Below are positions 24,284-32,709 of a stretch of DNA of 35,673 nt, piece by piece. Both the position numbers and the translations under genes were made by a program. The stretch is from Candidatus Thorarchaeota archaeon MP11T_1 (GTDB taxonomy: Archaea; Asgardarchaeota; Thorarchaeia; Thorarchaeales; Thorarchaeaceae), in the NCBI GenBank assembly GCA_002825515.1, contig PJET01000111.1, positions 1-35,673 on the forward strand. The letters run 5' to 3'. Positions within the stretch are counted from its first letter, which is position 1; each line of letters begins with the position of its first letter. The notes beneath the pieces are model-generated. The model searched no databases and was not told the DNA's origin. It saw only the letters and a program-made list of their open reading frames with translations.

Positions 24284-26206
24284 ATGGATGACGACAAATC
24301 ATCATTCATTGGTCGTCGCTTAAAGCATACTGGAGACTTACTATTAGGTGGAGCACAAAAACAAGTAGGAGATTACAGACTAAAATTCGAAGGCTTGAAG
24401 GGAACCTATGATGATTTTCTCTCGAAGCTTCTTGTTACGTATGTTCCTAGGAAGTTCGATCTGTCATTTATTGACAAATTCTTTGGCAAGAGGAAGTTAG
24501 AATTTGCAGGTATTGATGGAACAGTCCTGAAACACGATGTTTTCGATTTAGTCGTGTTCTATGCTGGTGCCTATAGTGCACACGGAATCATTGAATTTGA
24601 AGCTACTGGAAAAGCGTCAATTGTTTATGATGAGAACTATCTTGAGAAAGGAGTTGGTGTGTCAAGTGTTCTTCCAGTCTATATCAATGAAGTACCTCTG
24701 ATAGATCAAACTCTTTTGGTGCGCGATGAGGATGGACATGCTGATGACTCAATAACATTCACTGATGCATGGGTTGTTGACAACTCCGCTTTTGCTGATT
24801 TCTTGATGGGTCTTGCGGAATTCTATCTAGGCTATCAACTAGTTAGTTCAGAGAACCCTGTAGATATTCTTTTGATAGACAGAGTATTCTCCTCTGAGAT
24901 AGCGTCATTCTATGCAGAAACATCAGATTTCAGATTGAATTTGGATCATGAATGCGGATTAATTGGTCACAAAATCAGTGGCAGACCTTTCACAAAGACT
25001 GAGTGGGTATATGCAAGGAAATTGTTTGGAAGTATGAAGTTAGGAACACCTCCAGCTCGGGGCGAGTTCCTGTTCCCTAGAATTATAATGGAATTACTAA
25101 GAGAACCCGGAAATTCATTGACTCGTGATCAGTTAGCTGACAAACTTGGATTAACTGATGATTATCATCTCTCAAGACTGGACAAGGAACTCCAAAAGGG
25201 CATTCGCGGTTCTGGAGAAGTAGAAGGTCTAATAATTCGCAAAGGCAAACATTTCGTACTGAAGCCAAAGTATCGAGATATCAAAGATAGGATCAGAATG
25301 CTTGTAGAAGAAGTGTGCGGACGTATTTTTTCCGGAGACCCAAATGTATCCTATGATGACAGATTCAAAATAGACGGTCGTTGGATTACAACAAACGATC
25401 TCGCATTTCTCAGTATAGCATCATTATATTCAATGATTGAAAGATGCTGGGAGAACAAAACGCTTCTTGTAGGAGTAGCAAAAGACACCTCTGCCAGAGA
25501 TCTGAAAAGACAGGTTCTTCCTGTCTTGAATCATGTGGGACGATTCAAAGGAGTCTTTGGGGGTAAGGGTCAGGACACTCCAGACACAGACCGAATGATT
25601 CTCCAATGGATTTCATTGCATGAAAAAGATCGGCTTGCAGTCCCTTGGGCTACAGCTGAGTATGACACAGCATTCAAGACAATAGTACCTCACTTTGAAA
25701 GAAAACCCGACTTGGTTTCAGGAGCAAGAAGAAATCAAATATCATTGGAGAAAACATTCGCAAAATCATACTTTCAGCTCTGTCAGGCAGAATCGGACAA
25801 GAGACTTCGAAGTAACGTTCTACTTTATGATAGGTTAGTCTATCCGGAGTTTGATATAGGCTCTACCCAGCTAATGGTACTAAAACACGATTATGAAAAC
25901 AGACCTGACAGTCCTGAAACAGTGGAAGTTGTCTTCTATGAAGGAGTCAATAATCAAATTCAATCATTCATTATTCCACTTTTTGAAATAATGACCAGTA
26001 TGAGCATTCCTGAGCTTTTTGGCCACTTGAAACCGCTTTACATAGCTGATAAGGTGGCAAAGTATTATTGGAGCCAATTCAAAGGAATGGTTGAGAGCGC
26101 AGGAATGTGGTTAGTCAATCGTCCAGATTTGAGAGAGTTTCTGTTCTATCTAAGCAGTTTTAGAGAAAGGAGGTCAAGCGTTGAACAATCAAGAAAGTAC
26201 TCATGA
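24284..26206 (+). CDS. nurA: NurA-family nuclease with inserted winged-helix region
   Basis: This is a 640-residue NurA-type nuclease, nearly twice the length of typical archaeal NurA (about 340-450). The first metal-binding Asp is Asp78 in FAGIDGT. A second acidic motif is ILLIDRVF (Asp199). Later NurA elements follow: LLVGVAKDTSARDL (Lys400-Asp401), LLYDRLVYPEFD (513-524) and the helical end with PLYIADKVAKYYW. Between the halves, about residues 262-330, lies a winged-helix-like segment (LLREPGNSLTRDQLADKLGL, then a basic GLIIRKGKHFVLKP wing). With HerA, NurA resects DNA ends with 5'-3' polarity in homologous repair. The herA start lies inside its 3' end (26-base overlap), so the two are translationally coupled. 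Mre11 and Rad50, usual neighbours, are absent. GAGGGAGTAAT precedes the ATG. Confidence 0.85.
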   Translation: MDDDKSSFIGRRLKHTGDLLLGGAQKQVGDYRLKFEGLKGTYDDFLSKLLVTYVPRKFDLSFIDKFFGKRKLEFAGIDGTVLKHDVFDLVVFYAGAYSAHGIIEFEATGKASIVYDENYLEKGVGVSSVLPVYINEVPLIDQTLLVRDEDGHADDSITFTDAWVVDNSAFADFLMGLAEFYLGYQLVSSENPVDILLIDRVFSSEIASFYAETSDFRLNLDHECGLIGHKISGRPFTKTEWVYARKLFGSMKLGTPPARGEFLFPRIIMELLREPGNSLTRDQLADKLGLTDDYHLSRLDKELQKGIRGSGEVEGLIIRKGKHFVLKPKYRDIKDRIRMLVEEVCGRIFSGDPNVSYDDRFKIDGRWITTNDLAFLSIASLYSMIERCWENKTLLVGVAKDTSARDLKRQVLPVLNHVGRFKGVFGGKGQDTPDTDRMILQWISLHEKDRLAVPWATAEYDTAFKTIVPHFERKPDLVSGARRNQISLEKTFAKSYFQLCQAESDKRLRSNVLLYDRLVYPEFDIGSTQLMVLKHDYENRPDSPETVEVVFYEGVNNQIQSFIIPLFEIMTSMSIPELFGHLKPLYIADKVAKYYWSQFKGMVESAGMWLVNRPDLREFLFYLSSFRERRSSVEQSRKYS

Positions 26207-28052
26207 GAAATTCTTCACTGATTTTGAAGGAGCATTTGATGGACGGCTCGCACGTGTGATTCCTGTTGCAGCGAATTACACATCAGAATGGGCGGGCTCA
26301 GCTGCAAGATATGATTGTAGAATTAAGCTTCGGTACAACAAAGAATTAATGGCGCAGCTAGAAGAGGGAATGCTACTAGCAGTTCGAAATTTCAAGGGGC
26401 AATCAAAGAAGTCTGGAAAGGAGAAGATTCAGAGATATACTGTAATGGTGATCAGTAAGGTTTGGCCGCTTCATTATGGATTGGGAGGGGTAAATGATAG
26501 TCATTACTATCCACTTCAAATGGAGATAATTGAACAGTCTGTTCCTGATTGGTTAACTGACGATCAATCGACCATGATGGTCCACATGACAGCAGTTCCA
26601 ATCAATTATGATCTTGTGATTGATTCAACAGGAGAATTTGAATTCAGGAAAGGATTCTCATATCCACTATTAGGCGAGAGAGTGCATGTTATCAATATGG
26701 AAACTATTGATAGAATATACAATTCTAGAGTGAAAGAGGCTATAGCTTTCGCGAAATCAACAACATCCCCAGACCCGAGAAAGGATCCCAGAATTGGTAC
26801 TTTACGGATGTTTCTTGAAAGAGATGAACAAGTTCCCATCTACATTGATTTCAACAAGCTTCTACGTTATCATTTTGGAGTCTTCTCTTTTACTGGAGGA
26901 GGAAAAAGCAATCTGCTCTCAAATCTATTTAGACGGATTCTATATCACACAAAAGATACCAAGCTGATAATTTTCGACATCAGTTGTGAATATCCTTTTC
27001 TTCTATCAGATGTCATTTCAGATCCAAAGATTCCATGCAAGGTTATATTGGAGGAGGAGGCAAAATCAGCAGATCATTTTGCACGTTCAATTGTGAAACC
27101 ACGAGATTTTGAGGATGATGATTCCGCAAATAATGTTTTGAGAAAATTATTCGAAGATGGACATGTAACATTCTACAATCAACCTCTAACTGCAGTTCCT
27201 ACATTTGGTGGGCTTTTAGAAGAGATTCAAGATATGAAGACCGCCCAATCTCTTGACAAGCCACACTATATTCAAGCAATTGATGAAGTGCTAAACTTTG
27301 TAGCAGATTGGATGGAAAATAACAGTAAAGCTGCAGGCGAGAAGCTAGACAATGAGTTCATTGAAAAATTTGCTCTTGCTGCGAAAAGTGCTGTTGAAAC
27401 CTTCAATATCCATAGCAGTTCAGGAGTTTATGCATGGGCTACTACTCGTGATAGCTTGAAAAGAAGTTTAGCTCGAGCAAATAAAGCGACAACAACCGGA
27501 GTTACTGTAAAAGATATTCTGAATATGTTTTCTGGGCCGGAACGAGTAATTTGTATCTCGATAGCAGATCCAGAAATGTTACGCGACTTAGTAATTAGGT
27601 TGACCAGTGCGGCACTGAAATATCGAAAGCAAAGATTCGAAATCAAACCACAAATCCTCTTTGTCTTCGATGAAGCTCAAGAGTTCATCCCAAACAAAGC
27701 CAGTGGTCAACTTGAACGTTGCAGTCATGCAGTCGAGAGATTACTCAGACAAGGAAGAAAGTATGGTCTTGGCGGCGCAATTGCTACTCAACGAATTGCC
27801 TATCTAAACACAAACATTATGCAGCAACTCCACACATTCTTCGTAGGCACCCTTCCTAGACCTTATGATAGAACAGTTGTAAGTAGCTCTTTTCAAATTG
27901 ACCTTAGTATTTTGGATAAGACCCTTGAATTTCCACCAGGTTCATGGTTGTTATCAAGCTATATTGCTACAGGGCTTGATAACGTTCCCGTGTTTGTAAA
28001 AGCAGATAACTCAGAGGATGTCTTGAAAGAACATGTGGAGGCGAAGAAGTAA
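26181..28052 (+). CDS. herA: HerA-family hexameric DNA helicase/translocase
   Basis: This 623-residue ATPase belongs to the HerA/FtsK-like clan. An N-terminal beta-rich part (about 15-165) corresponds to the HAS-barrel region. Walker A is FSFTGGGKSNLL (235-246), Walker B is ILFVFDEAQEFIP (492-504, Asp497-Glu498), followed by the sensor/arginine-finger segment LLRQGRKYGLGGAIATQR (521-538) that is typical of HerA. It translocates on double-stranded DNA as a hexamer and drives NurA. The start is TTG at 26181 with AGGAGGT 8 bases upstream, and it overlaps nurA by 26 bases. It ends 33 bases from the convergent ribA. Because mre11/rad50 are not adjacent, it may be a second HerA of the cell, used in repair of a special kind or in defence. 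Confidence 0.92.
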   Translation: MNNQESTHEKFFTDFEGAFDGRLARVIPVAANYTSEWAGSAARYDCRIKLRYNKELMAQLEEGMLLAVRNFKGQSKKSGKEKIQRYTVMVISKVWPLHYGLGGVNDSHYYPLQMEIIEQSVPDWLTDDQSTMMVHMTAVPINYDLVIDSTGEFEFRKGFSYPLLGERVHVINMETIDRIYNSRVKEAIAFAKSTTSPDPRKDPRIGTLRMFLERDEQVPIYIDFNKLLRYHFGVFSFTGGGKSNLLSNLFRRILYHTKDTKLIIFDISCEYPFLLSDVISDPKIPCKVILEEEAKSADHFARSIVKPRDFEDDDSANNVLRKLFEDGHVTFYNQPLTAVPTFGGLLEEIQDMKTAQSLDKPHYIQAIDEVLNFVADWMENNSKAAGEKLDNEFIEKFALAAKSAVETFNIHSSSGVYAWATTRDSLKRSLARANKATTTGVTVKDILNMFSGPERVICISIADPEMLRDLVIRLTSAALKYRKQRFEIKPQILFVFDEAQEFIPNKASGQLERCSHAVERLLRQGRKYGLGGAIATQRIAYLNTNIMQQLHTFFVGTLPRPYDRTVVSSSFQIDLSILDKTLEFPPGSWLLSSYIATGLDNVPVFVKADNSEDVLKEHVEAKK

Positions 28053-28085
28053 CTACGCAACTAATGAGATGCTGATTTAGTCAGA

Positions 28086-28814
28086 CTAGCTGAGTTTCTC
28101 AGGATCTAATGATTGGATTTCATCAATATCATGAGTGTTAGCAAATTCTCCAAACAAGTGTCCAGAGCGTCTGGCTTTTGTTTCTATGTATGCCTTACTG
28201 TGCTCTGTGGGCTCAATAATAAGTGGAAGACGTTCTACGATTGTTATACCTGCATCGGACAGTTGACGAATTTTCTCAGGGTTGTTCGTTAGTAGTTTGA
28301 TGGATTTCACTTGCAAGTTTTTCAGTATGTTTGCAGCAATTCCATAATCACGTTCGTCAGGTTTGTATCCCAGGTGGATGTTTGCATCGATTGTATCAAG
28401 ACCTTTATCTTGAAGCGCATAGGCTCTAATTTTTTCAGTGAGCCCAATATTCCGTCCTTCTTGTCGTAGATAGAGAAGGACACCTTCACTTTCATTCTCA
28501 ATTATTTTCAATGATTCTAGCAGTTGGTCGCGGCAATCACAACGCTGACTACCCATTACATCACCTGTCAAACATTCAGAATGGACTCTAGTGACGACAC
28601 CTTCCTTCCCAACAATATCTCCTCTGATGATTGCAGTATGTTCTTTCCCATCACAGGGACTGACAAATCCGGCAATCTGAAACTCTCCAAATCTACTAGG
28701 TAAATCAGCAATAGCAACCAGTTGAACACAGCATTCATCAGTCACGCATACTTGTTTCTCACTAGCTGCAAGCAACATTTCGATTTGGTCGGAAGATAGT
28801 TTCATTTCAATCAA
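28086..28814 (-). CDS. ribA: GTP cyclohydrolase II (bacterial type)
   Basis: This enzyme opens GTP to 2,5-diamino-6-ribosylamino-pyrimidinone phosphate, the first step of riboflavin synthesis. All signatures are present: RVHSECLTGDVMGSQRCDC with zinc ligands Cys81, Cys92 and Cys94, YLRQEGRNIGL (115-125), YALQDKGLDTIDAN and LLTNNPEK. Length (242) is usual for stand-alone RibA, with a few extra residues at each end and no DHBP-synthase domain. Most archaea use the unrelated ArfA instead, so this gene was probably acquired from bacteria at some time. The start is TTG at 28814 or ATG at 28805. The TATA box at 28837-28846 suggests a short or absent leader and favours 28805. It diverges from an F420-type oxidoreductase gene; F420 is built from an intermediate of this same pathway. 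Confidence 0.95.
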   Translation of the reverse strand: MIEMKLSSDQIEMLLAASEKQVCVTDECCVQLVAIADLPSRFGEFQIAGFVSPCDGKEHTAIIRGDIVGKEGVVTRVHSECLTGDVMGSQRCDCRDQLLESLKIIENESEGVLLYLRQEGRNIGLTEKIRAYALQDKGLDTIDANIHLGYKPDERDYGIAANILKNLQVKSIKLLTNNPEKIRQLSDAGITIVERLPLIIEPTEHSKAYIETKARRSGHLFGEFANTHDIDEIQSLDPEKLS

Positions 28815-28836
28815 AGGGCTGTCGACTGCTTCATAC

Positions 28837-28846
28837 TGATATATCT
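28837..28846 (-). promoter_or_regulatory. TATA box of ribA
   Basis: AGATATATCA on the minus strand, preceded by a purine-rich CAAA, lies about 36 bases before the ATG at 28805. That spacing fits an archaeal promoter with almost no leader. Confidence 0.45.
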
Positions 28847-28921
28847 TTGTAATGAGTAATTTCCGGCATTTCTAAATAGCACCAAATCTCCATCTAGCTA
28901 TCGTTCCATGAGGGAATTGGA

Positions 28922-29992
28922 TTGACAAGAGACCATAAGATTGCAGTTGAAATGAGCCAAGCGTGGCTAAAGGACAATACTAAGCGTTATGCTTTCAAGA
29001 AACTAGAACGGGAGATAATCCAGACTGGAGCCTGTGTTGAATGTGGTTCCTGTGTTGCTGGTTGCCCTGTTGATGCAATTACTGGAGAGCGGGTTGAGAG
29101 CAAGTACGTTCCTGTCTTGACTGGTAAGTGCATAGCTTGCGGAACTTGTTATGCTATGTGTCCAAGAACAGCTATTCTTGACACTGATATTATTGGTGAG
29201 TATAGCAATATCTGGAAGGTGAGGGCAATTGATGATCACAAACGGCAAGATGGAGGGGCGGTCACAGCAATTCTAGGAACAATGCTCGAAAAGAAATTGA
29301 TAGAGGCAGCAATCGTTGTTGGACACTCTAATGATAATCTATGGCTACCAGCCGCAAAGAAAGTTACAACAAAGGATGAACTACTGACATCAGGAGGAAC
29401 TTTCTACACTCATGCGCAAGTCATAGAGCAAATGACGAACTGCTTCAAAGAGAACCTTTCAAACATAGGAGTGGTTGGAACTGCATGCAATATTGACGCA
29501 ATACATAGATTGCAGTCACATCCCGGAAGTGTATTCAATGTTGATCCTAAACCACCTACTGCATTCAAAGTGAGTCTGTTTTGTATGGAGTCATTTGATT
29601 ACAAAGGACTAGCAGGATTCCTAAAGAGAGAGAATATCGACATTAAAAAAGTGGATAGGTTCGCAATTGCAAAGGGAGAGTTCATGGTCACAGTTGGTGG
29701 TGAAACAAAGAATTGGCCAATTAAAGACCTAGACTATATTGCATCTTCTTCATGTGCGTACTGCACAGACTTCACAGGAATGAATTCCGATCTCTCATGC
29801 GGAAATATTGGTTCTGATGACGGGTGGACTACAGTCATAGTTAGAAATAAGCAGGGAGAACAAGCGTTAAAGTTAGCGGTAAAAGAAGGAATAATTGAAG
29901 CAGAAAAGCTAGATGAAAATGCACTTCAAGCAGTGATAAACACAGCCCGTTCTAAGATGAACAAGAGGTACAAACTGGAGTCACCTCATTAG
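28922..29992 (+). CDS. FrhB-type coenzyme F420 oxidoreductase with two [4Fe-4S] clusters
   Basis: This 356-residue protein has a 2x[4Fe-4S] ferredoxin module first (Cys38, 41, 44, 48 and Cys70, 73, 76, 80), then the FrhB/FdhB N- and C-terminal domains (ASGGTFYTHAQVIEQ-like 'LLTSGGTFYTH', GVVGTACNIDAIHRLQ). The closing motif SSSCAYCTDFTGMNSDLSCG, followed by GSDDGWTTVIVR, is typical of the family. FrhB proteins carry FAD and pass electrons between F420 and partner hydrogenases, formate dehydrogenases, sulfite reductases or ferredoxin. No hydrogenase or dehydrogenase partner lies next to it, so it may serve as a ferredoxin:F420 oxidoreductase by itself; that is inference. The start is TTG at 28922 with GAGGGA upstream. 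A strong terminator follows the stop. Confidence 0.9.
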   Translation: MTRDHKIAVEMSQAWLKDNTKRYAFKKLEREIIQTGACVECGSCVAGCPVDAITGERVESKYVPVLTGKCIACGTCYAMCPRTAILDTDIIGEYSNIWKVRAIDDHKRQDGGAVTAILGTMLEKKLIEAAIVVGHSNDNLWLPAAKKVTTKDELLTSGGTFYTHAQVIEQMTNCFKENLSNIGVVGTACNIDAIHRLQSHPGSVFNVDPKPPTAFKVSLFCMESFDYKGLAGFLKRENIDIKKVDRFAIAKGEFMVTVGGETKNWPIKDLDYIASSSCAYCTDFTGMNSDLSCGNIGSDDGWTTVIVRNKQGEQALKLAVKEGIIEAEKLDENALQAVINTARSKMNKRYKLESPH

Positions 29993-30015
29993 ATACATCC
30001 ATGAAAATAAGGTAA

Positions 30016-30045
30016 AGTGAGAAGAACAATCTCTCACTCTTTTTT
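30016..30045 (+). terminator. Intrinsic terminator after the FrhB-like gene
   Basis: AGTGAGA and TCTCACT pair perfectly around a 9-base loop and are followed by CTTTTTT. The rest of the gap up to the THEP1 gene is purine-rich (AAAAAAAGAGAGAAAAGAG near 30084) and holds no gene that I can see. Confidence 0.75.
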
Positions 30046-30222
30046 CTATCTAACGTCTTCTCAAAAAGGCAACAGCAACAACGAAAAAAAGAGAGAAAAG
30101 AGAAAAAAAATAGAATGGATTGTTTAAAACGAGAATTCAGCTACTTCAAGGCAAGAAAGAAACAGCCAAAACCTAGTTGAATAAACTAATATCTACATTC
30201 AATCTGAGAAGGCGATCCTGAT

Positions 30223-30741
30223 ATGCTGGAGAAAAACATTCTACTCACAGGAAAACCTGGAACAGGTAAGACTACTGCAATAAGGAGTGTAGTTGACCAA
30301 CTCAATCCACAGAGTGCAGCTGGATTTTGGTCTAGGGAAATTAGAGAGAAAGGACAACGTGTTGGCTTTACAATTGAAACATTGTCAGGTAAGTTCGGAA
30401 CTTTAGCGCATGTGAATCAAAAATATGGTCCAAAAGTAAGCAAATATCGGGTTAACATAGATGATATCGACTTTATCATTGTGCCTGAGTTGGAAATGGC
30501 ACGTGCATCAGGTCGGCTTATCATCATTGACGAAATTGCTAAAATGGAGCTATTCTCAAAGAAATTCGAAGATGAGGTTCGTAAATGCTTAGACACGAGA
30601 CGTGTCCTTGGCACAATCCAGCAAAGAATACATCCTTTTCTCGATGAGATACGGTCGCGCCGTGATGTTCATCTGATTGAACTGACAACAGAGAATCGTT
30701 ATCATGTTCCGATGCAGGTTCTGAGGATTTTGAAGGTTTAG
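30223..30741 (+). CDS. THEP1-type nucleoside-triphosphatase
   Basis: This 172-residue soluble P-loop NTPase has Walker A GKPGTGKTT (10-18) and Walker B LIIIDEIAKMELFSKKF (99-115). In the THEP1/NTPCR family the Walker B is similarly followed by G/A-K-M-E-L-F/x-S. The segment AGFWSREIREKGQRVGF (33-49) is also a family landmark. Members hydrolyse NTPs slowly, and their cell role is unsettled. Length is typical. GAGAAGG lies 9 bases before the ATG. The stop is only 5 bases from the stop of a convergent surface-protein gene, so the transcripts must overlap. Confidence 0.92.
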   Translation: MLEKNILLTGKPGTGKTTAIRSVVDQLNPQSAAGFWSREIREKGQRVGFTIETLSGKFGTLAHVNQKYGPKVSKYRVNIDDIDFIIVPELEMARASGRLIIIDEIAKMELFSKKFEDEVRKCLDTRRVLGTIQQRIHPFLDEIRSRRDVHLIELTTENRYHVPMQVLRILKV

Positions 30742-30746
30742 AGTAC

Positions 30747-32504
30747 TTACCTTGTCTTGGTTCTGAAATACAGAACAAAGATTACCAATAGAGATAGAAA
30801 ACCAAAAATCACAACTGCTACATAAAGAAGTGCTGGTACTCTATCAATCCCCTGAGGAGAAATCTCTACTGCAATCCAGCCTGTATCAAAGATCAGCTGA
30901 ACGGATGAATTGTCCTGTGCAACAACTTTGAACCAAACCACAACACCATGCGAATACTCACCAAATGAAGCTGTAAAGATGTTCACAATCTCAGACTGCC
31001 CCATATCTTCAGTTTCGAATTCAAAGTCAACAGACTCTGGATCACCAACACCCCAACTAATCTCTAGATTACTGATGTTGTTCAAGTCCCACACATAAGC
31101 AATAACTGAGAGATTATTACTAGTAGGAGTTGAGTAAGTTTGGATTGCGTGTACTTGTGCAACTGTAGGTGGATGTGCGTCTGGGGTGACTTCAACTTCT
31201 ATCAGTGAGAATGCACTTTGATTAAAGAAGTCAGTGTATGTCATATTGTAGAGGTATGTCCCAACAGAAAAACGATCCACATTTAGAACATACTCCTCAC
31301 CACGCCATGTACCATTATCGTGAACCTCTCCATTGAGTGTCAGATTGAAGGATTTGGGATTGCTTTCTTCGATTGTCCAATTGATGAAGTAACCAGTGTA
31401 GCCTTCCTCGTAAGATAGATCACCCGAAGGAGTAATAATGGGAGCTCGGATATCAGGGTATATTGTAATGTTGACTGAGTCATTTGTCATTCTACCAAAA
31501 TCGTCAAAGAGTGTAAGTGTAAGTGTATAATTGCCAAGGAAAAGACCATCAACGTCGACAACTATATCTCCTCCTTCAGGATCACTAAATGTCCAATCAG
31601 GCTCTTCTATGTCTATGAATGTGTGAAACGCCGATACATTCCCATATGATGTGTCGTTGTAGAGGATGACTGATTTAACGGTGTAGTTCTTTGGATTACT
31701 ATCATATGCATGCCATATGACCTCGTACCCTTCATCACCAAACTCATAGACAATGTCATCTGGAGAGGTTATTGTAGGATCAGTCAAGTCAGGAAAGACT
31801 GTGACGTTCACATGACTTGTCGAATTTCGCCCAAAGGTATCATTAACGAACAATGAATAGAGATACCAACGGGATGCATTTAGTCCATCCACATTAATGG
31901 TAATATTGTTCCCATTCCAAGGTCCAGATACTATGATGCTTTCATTACTGGTAGGTTCGTTTGATATTCTGGATACATTATAGAAATCAGGATTTGATTC
32001 AGTAATATTCCATCGAATCTCATGTCCAAAACTCCCAGCCTCGTATGTAATGTTTTCAGGTTGTGCAATGATTGGTGCAGTTTCATCCAGGATGACTGTG
32101 ATAATGGTTGTTGCGGATGCACTCTCACCTTCTTGGTTGAATACAGTGCACACCATTGTGATTTCTTTGGGAAGTGTATCAACCAGATTTTGTTGATAGA
32201 GCCAAGCAAGGTATACTGTAATGGCACCACCCTCCCAAAATCCATAATCTAACCTAATTCCATTAGCTGTTACACTGTAATTCTTGGGATCGGGGTCACT
32301 TGCATGATAGACAATTGTACGACCAATGGTTCCATTCTCAAACTGGTAGGTGCTAGGTCCAGAAATGGTTGGAGCTGCAAGCTCCATAGAAGCAATTCGA
32401 TCATAGGAATGACTAACATTATTTGTCGTTAAAACATAAGGTGAAAGAACAAACCATGCCAGAATAACTGCAATTGCAATGTTGCGACGTTTCAATGAAA
32501 CCAT
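30747..32504 (-). CDS. Surface protein with four Ig-like repeats, C-terminal membrane anchor
   Basis: This 585-residue exported protein has a signal helix (IAIAVILAWFVLSPYV), then four Ig-like repeats (about residues 43-140, 142-238, 241-350, 353-440). Each opens with 'aP-I..P..i.YE.G..G' and contains 'I.W...esNP..Y' (for example WNITESNPDFYNV, WTIEESNPKSFNL). A different beta domain follows (445-545), then one membrane helix (ALLYVAVVIFGFLSLLVIFV) and a short basic end. Many N-x-S/T sites fit glycosylation. The same Ig unit occurs in the beta-helix protein at the left end of the window. Likely roles are adhesion or envelope structure; no enzyme motif is visible. A TATA box lies about 67 bases before the start. 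The gene is convergent with the THEP1 gene. Confidence 0.87.
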   Translation of the reverse strand: MVSLKRRNIAIAVILAWFVLSPYVLTTNNVSHSYDRIASMELAAPTISGPSTYQFENGTIGRTIVYHASDPDPKNYSVTANGIRLDYGFWEGGAITVYLAWLYQQNLVDTLPKEITMVCTVFNQEGESASATTIITVILDETAPIIAQPENITYEAGSFGHEIRWNITESNPDFYNVSRISNEPTSNESIIVSGPWNGNNITINVDGLNASRWYLYSLFVNDTFGRNSTSHVNVTVFPDLTDPTITSPDDIVYEFGDEGYEVIWHAYDSNPKNYTVKSVILYNDTSYGNVSAFHTFIDIEEPDWTFSDPEGGDIVVDVDGLFLGNYTLTLTLFDDFGRMTNDSVNITIYPDIRAPIITPSGDLSYEEGYTGYFINWTIEESNPKSFNLTLNGEVHDNGTWRGEEYVLNVDRFSVGTYLYNMTYTDFFNQSAFSLIEVEVTPDAHPPTVAQVHAIQTYSTPTSNNLSVIAYVWDLNNISNLEISWGVGDPESVDFEFETEDMGQSEIVNIFTASFGEYSHGVVVWFKVVAQDNSSVQLIFDTGWIAVEISPQGIDRVPALLYVAVVIFGFLSLLVIFVLYFRTKTR

Positions 32505-32567
32505 CTGACTAACTTCCTGTTATTGTCTATAAGTGGACTTGTTGACCGCTCGAACTTCTTGGTGTAG

Positions 32568-32574
32568 TTTTATA
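32568..32574 (-). promoter_or_regulatory. TATA box of the Ig-repeat surface protein
   Basis: TATAAAA on the minus strand lies about 67 bases before the ATG, giving a leader of roughly 40 bases. Directly after it comes TACACCAAGAA (32556-32566). The same 11-mer occurs upstream of the S-layer-like gene (20672-20682), in the same orientation. Confidence 0.5.
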
Positions 32575-32709
32575 CCCTTCGGTGATTGATATGCAATACA
32601 ACAAGCATAAAGGGCATTTGTATAACATAGGCTGATAAGAGCGAAAGATGCTTCAAATTTTGAAGAACTTTGCTAACATTGGGACTAGCAAGACATTGGG
32701 GAAGCAAAG

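Noticed and set aside
30060..30120. Possible CRISPR or simple-repeat region
   Set aside because: The stretch is only purine-rich low-complexity sequence; no direct repeats with spacers occur anywhere in the window.
32505..32709. tRNA or small RNA gene in this gap
   Set aside because: I found no T-loop and acceptor-stem pattern here or in the other gaps; the promoter elements explain the conserved-looking parts.
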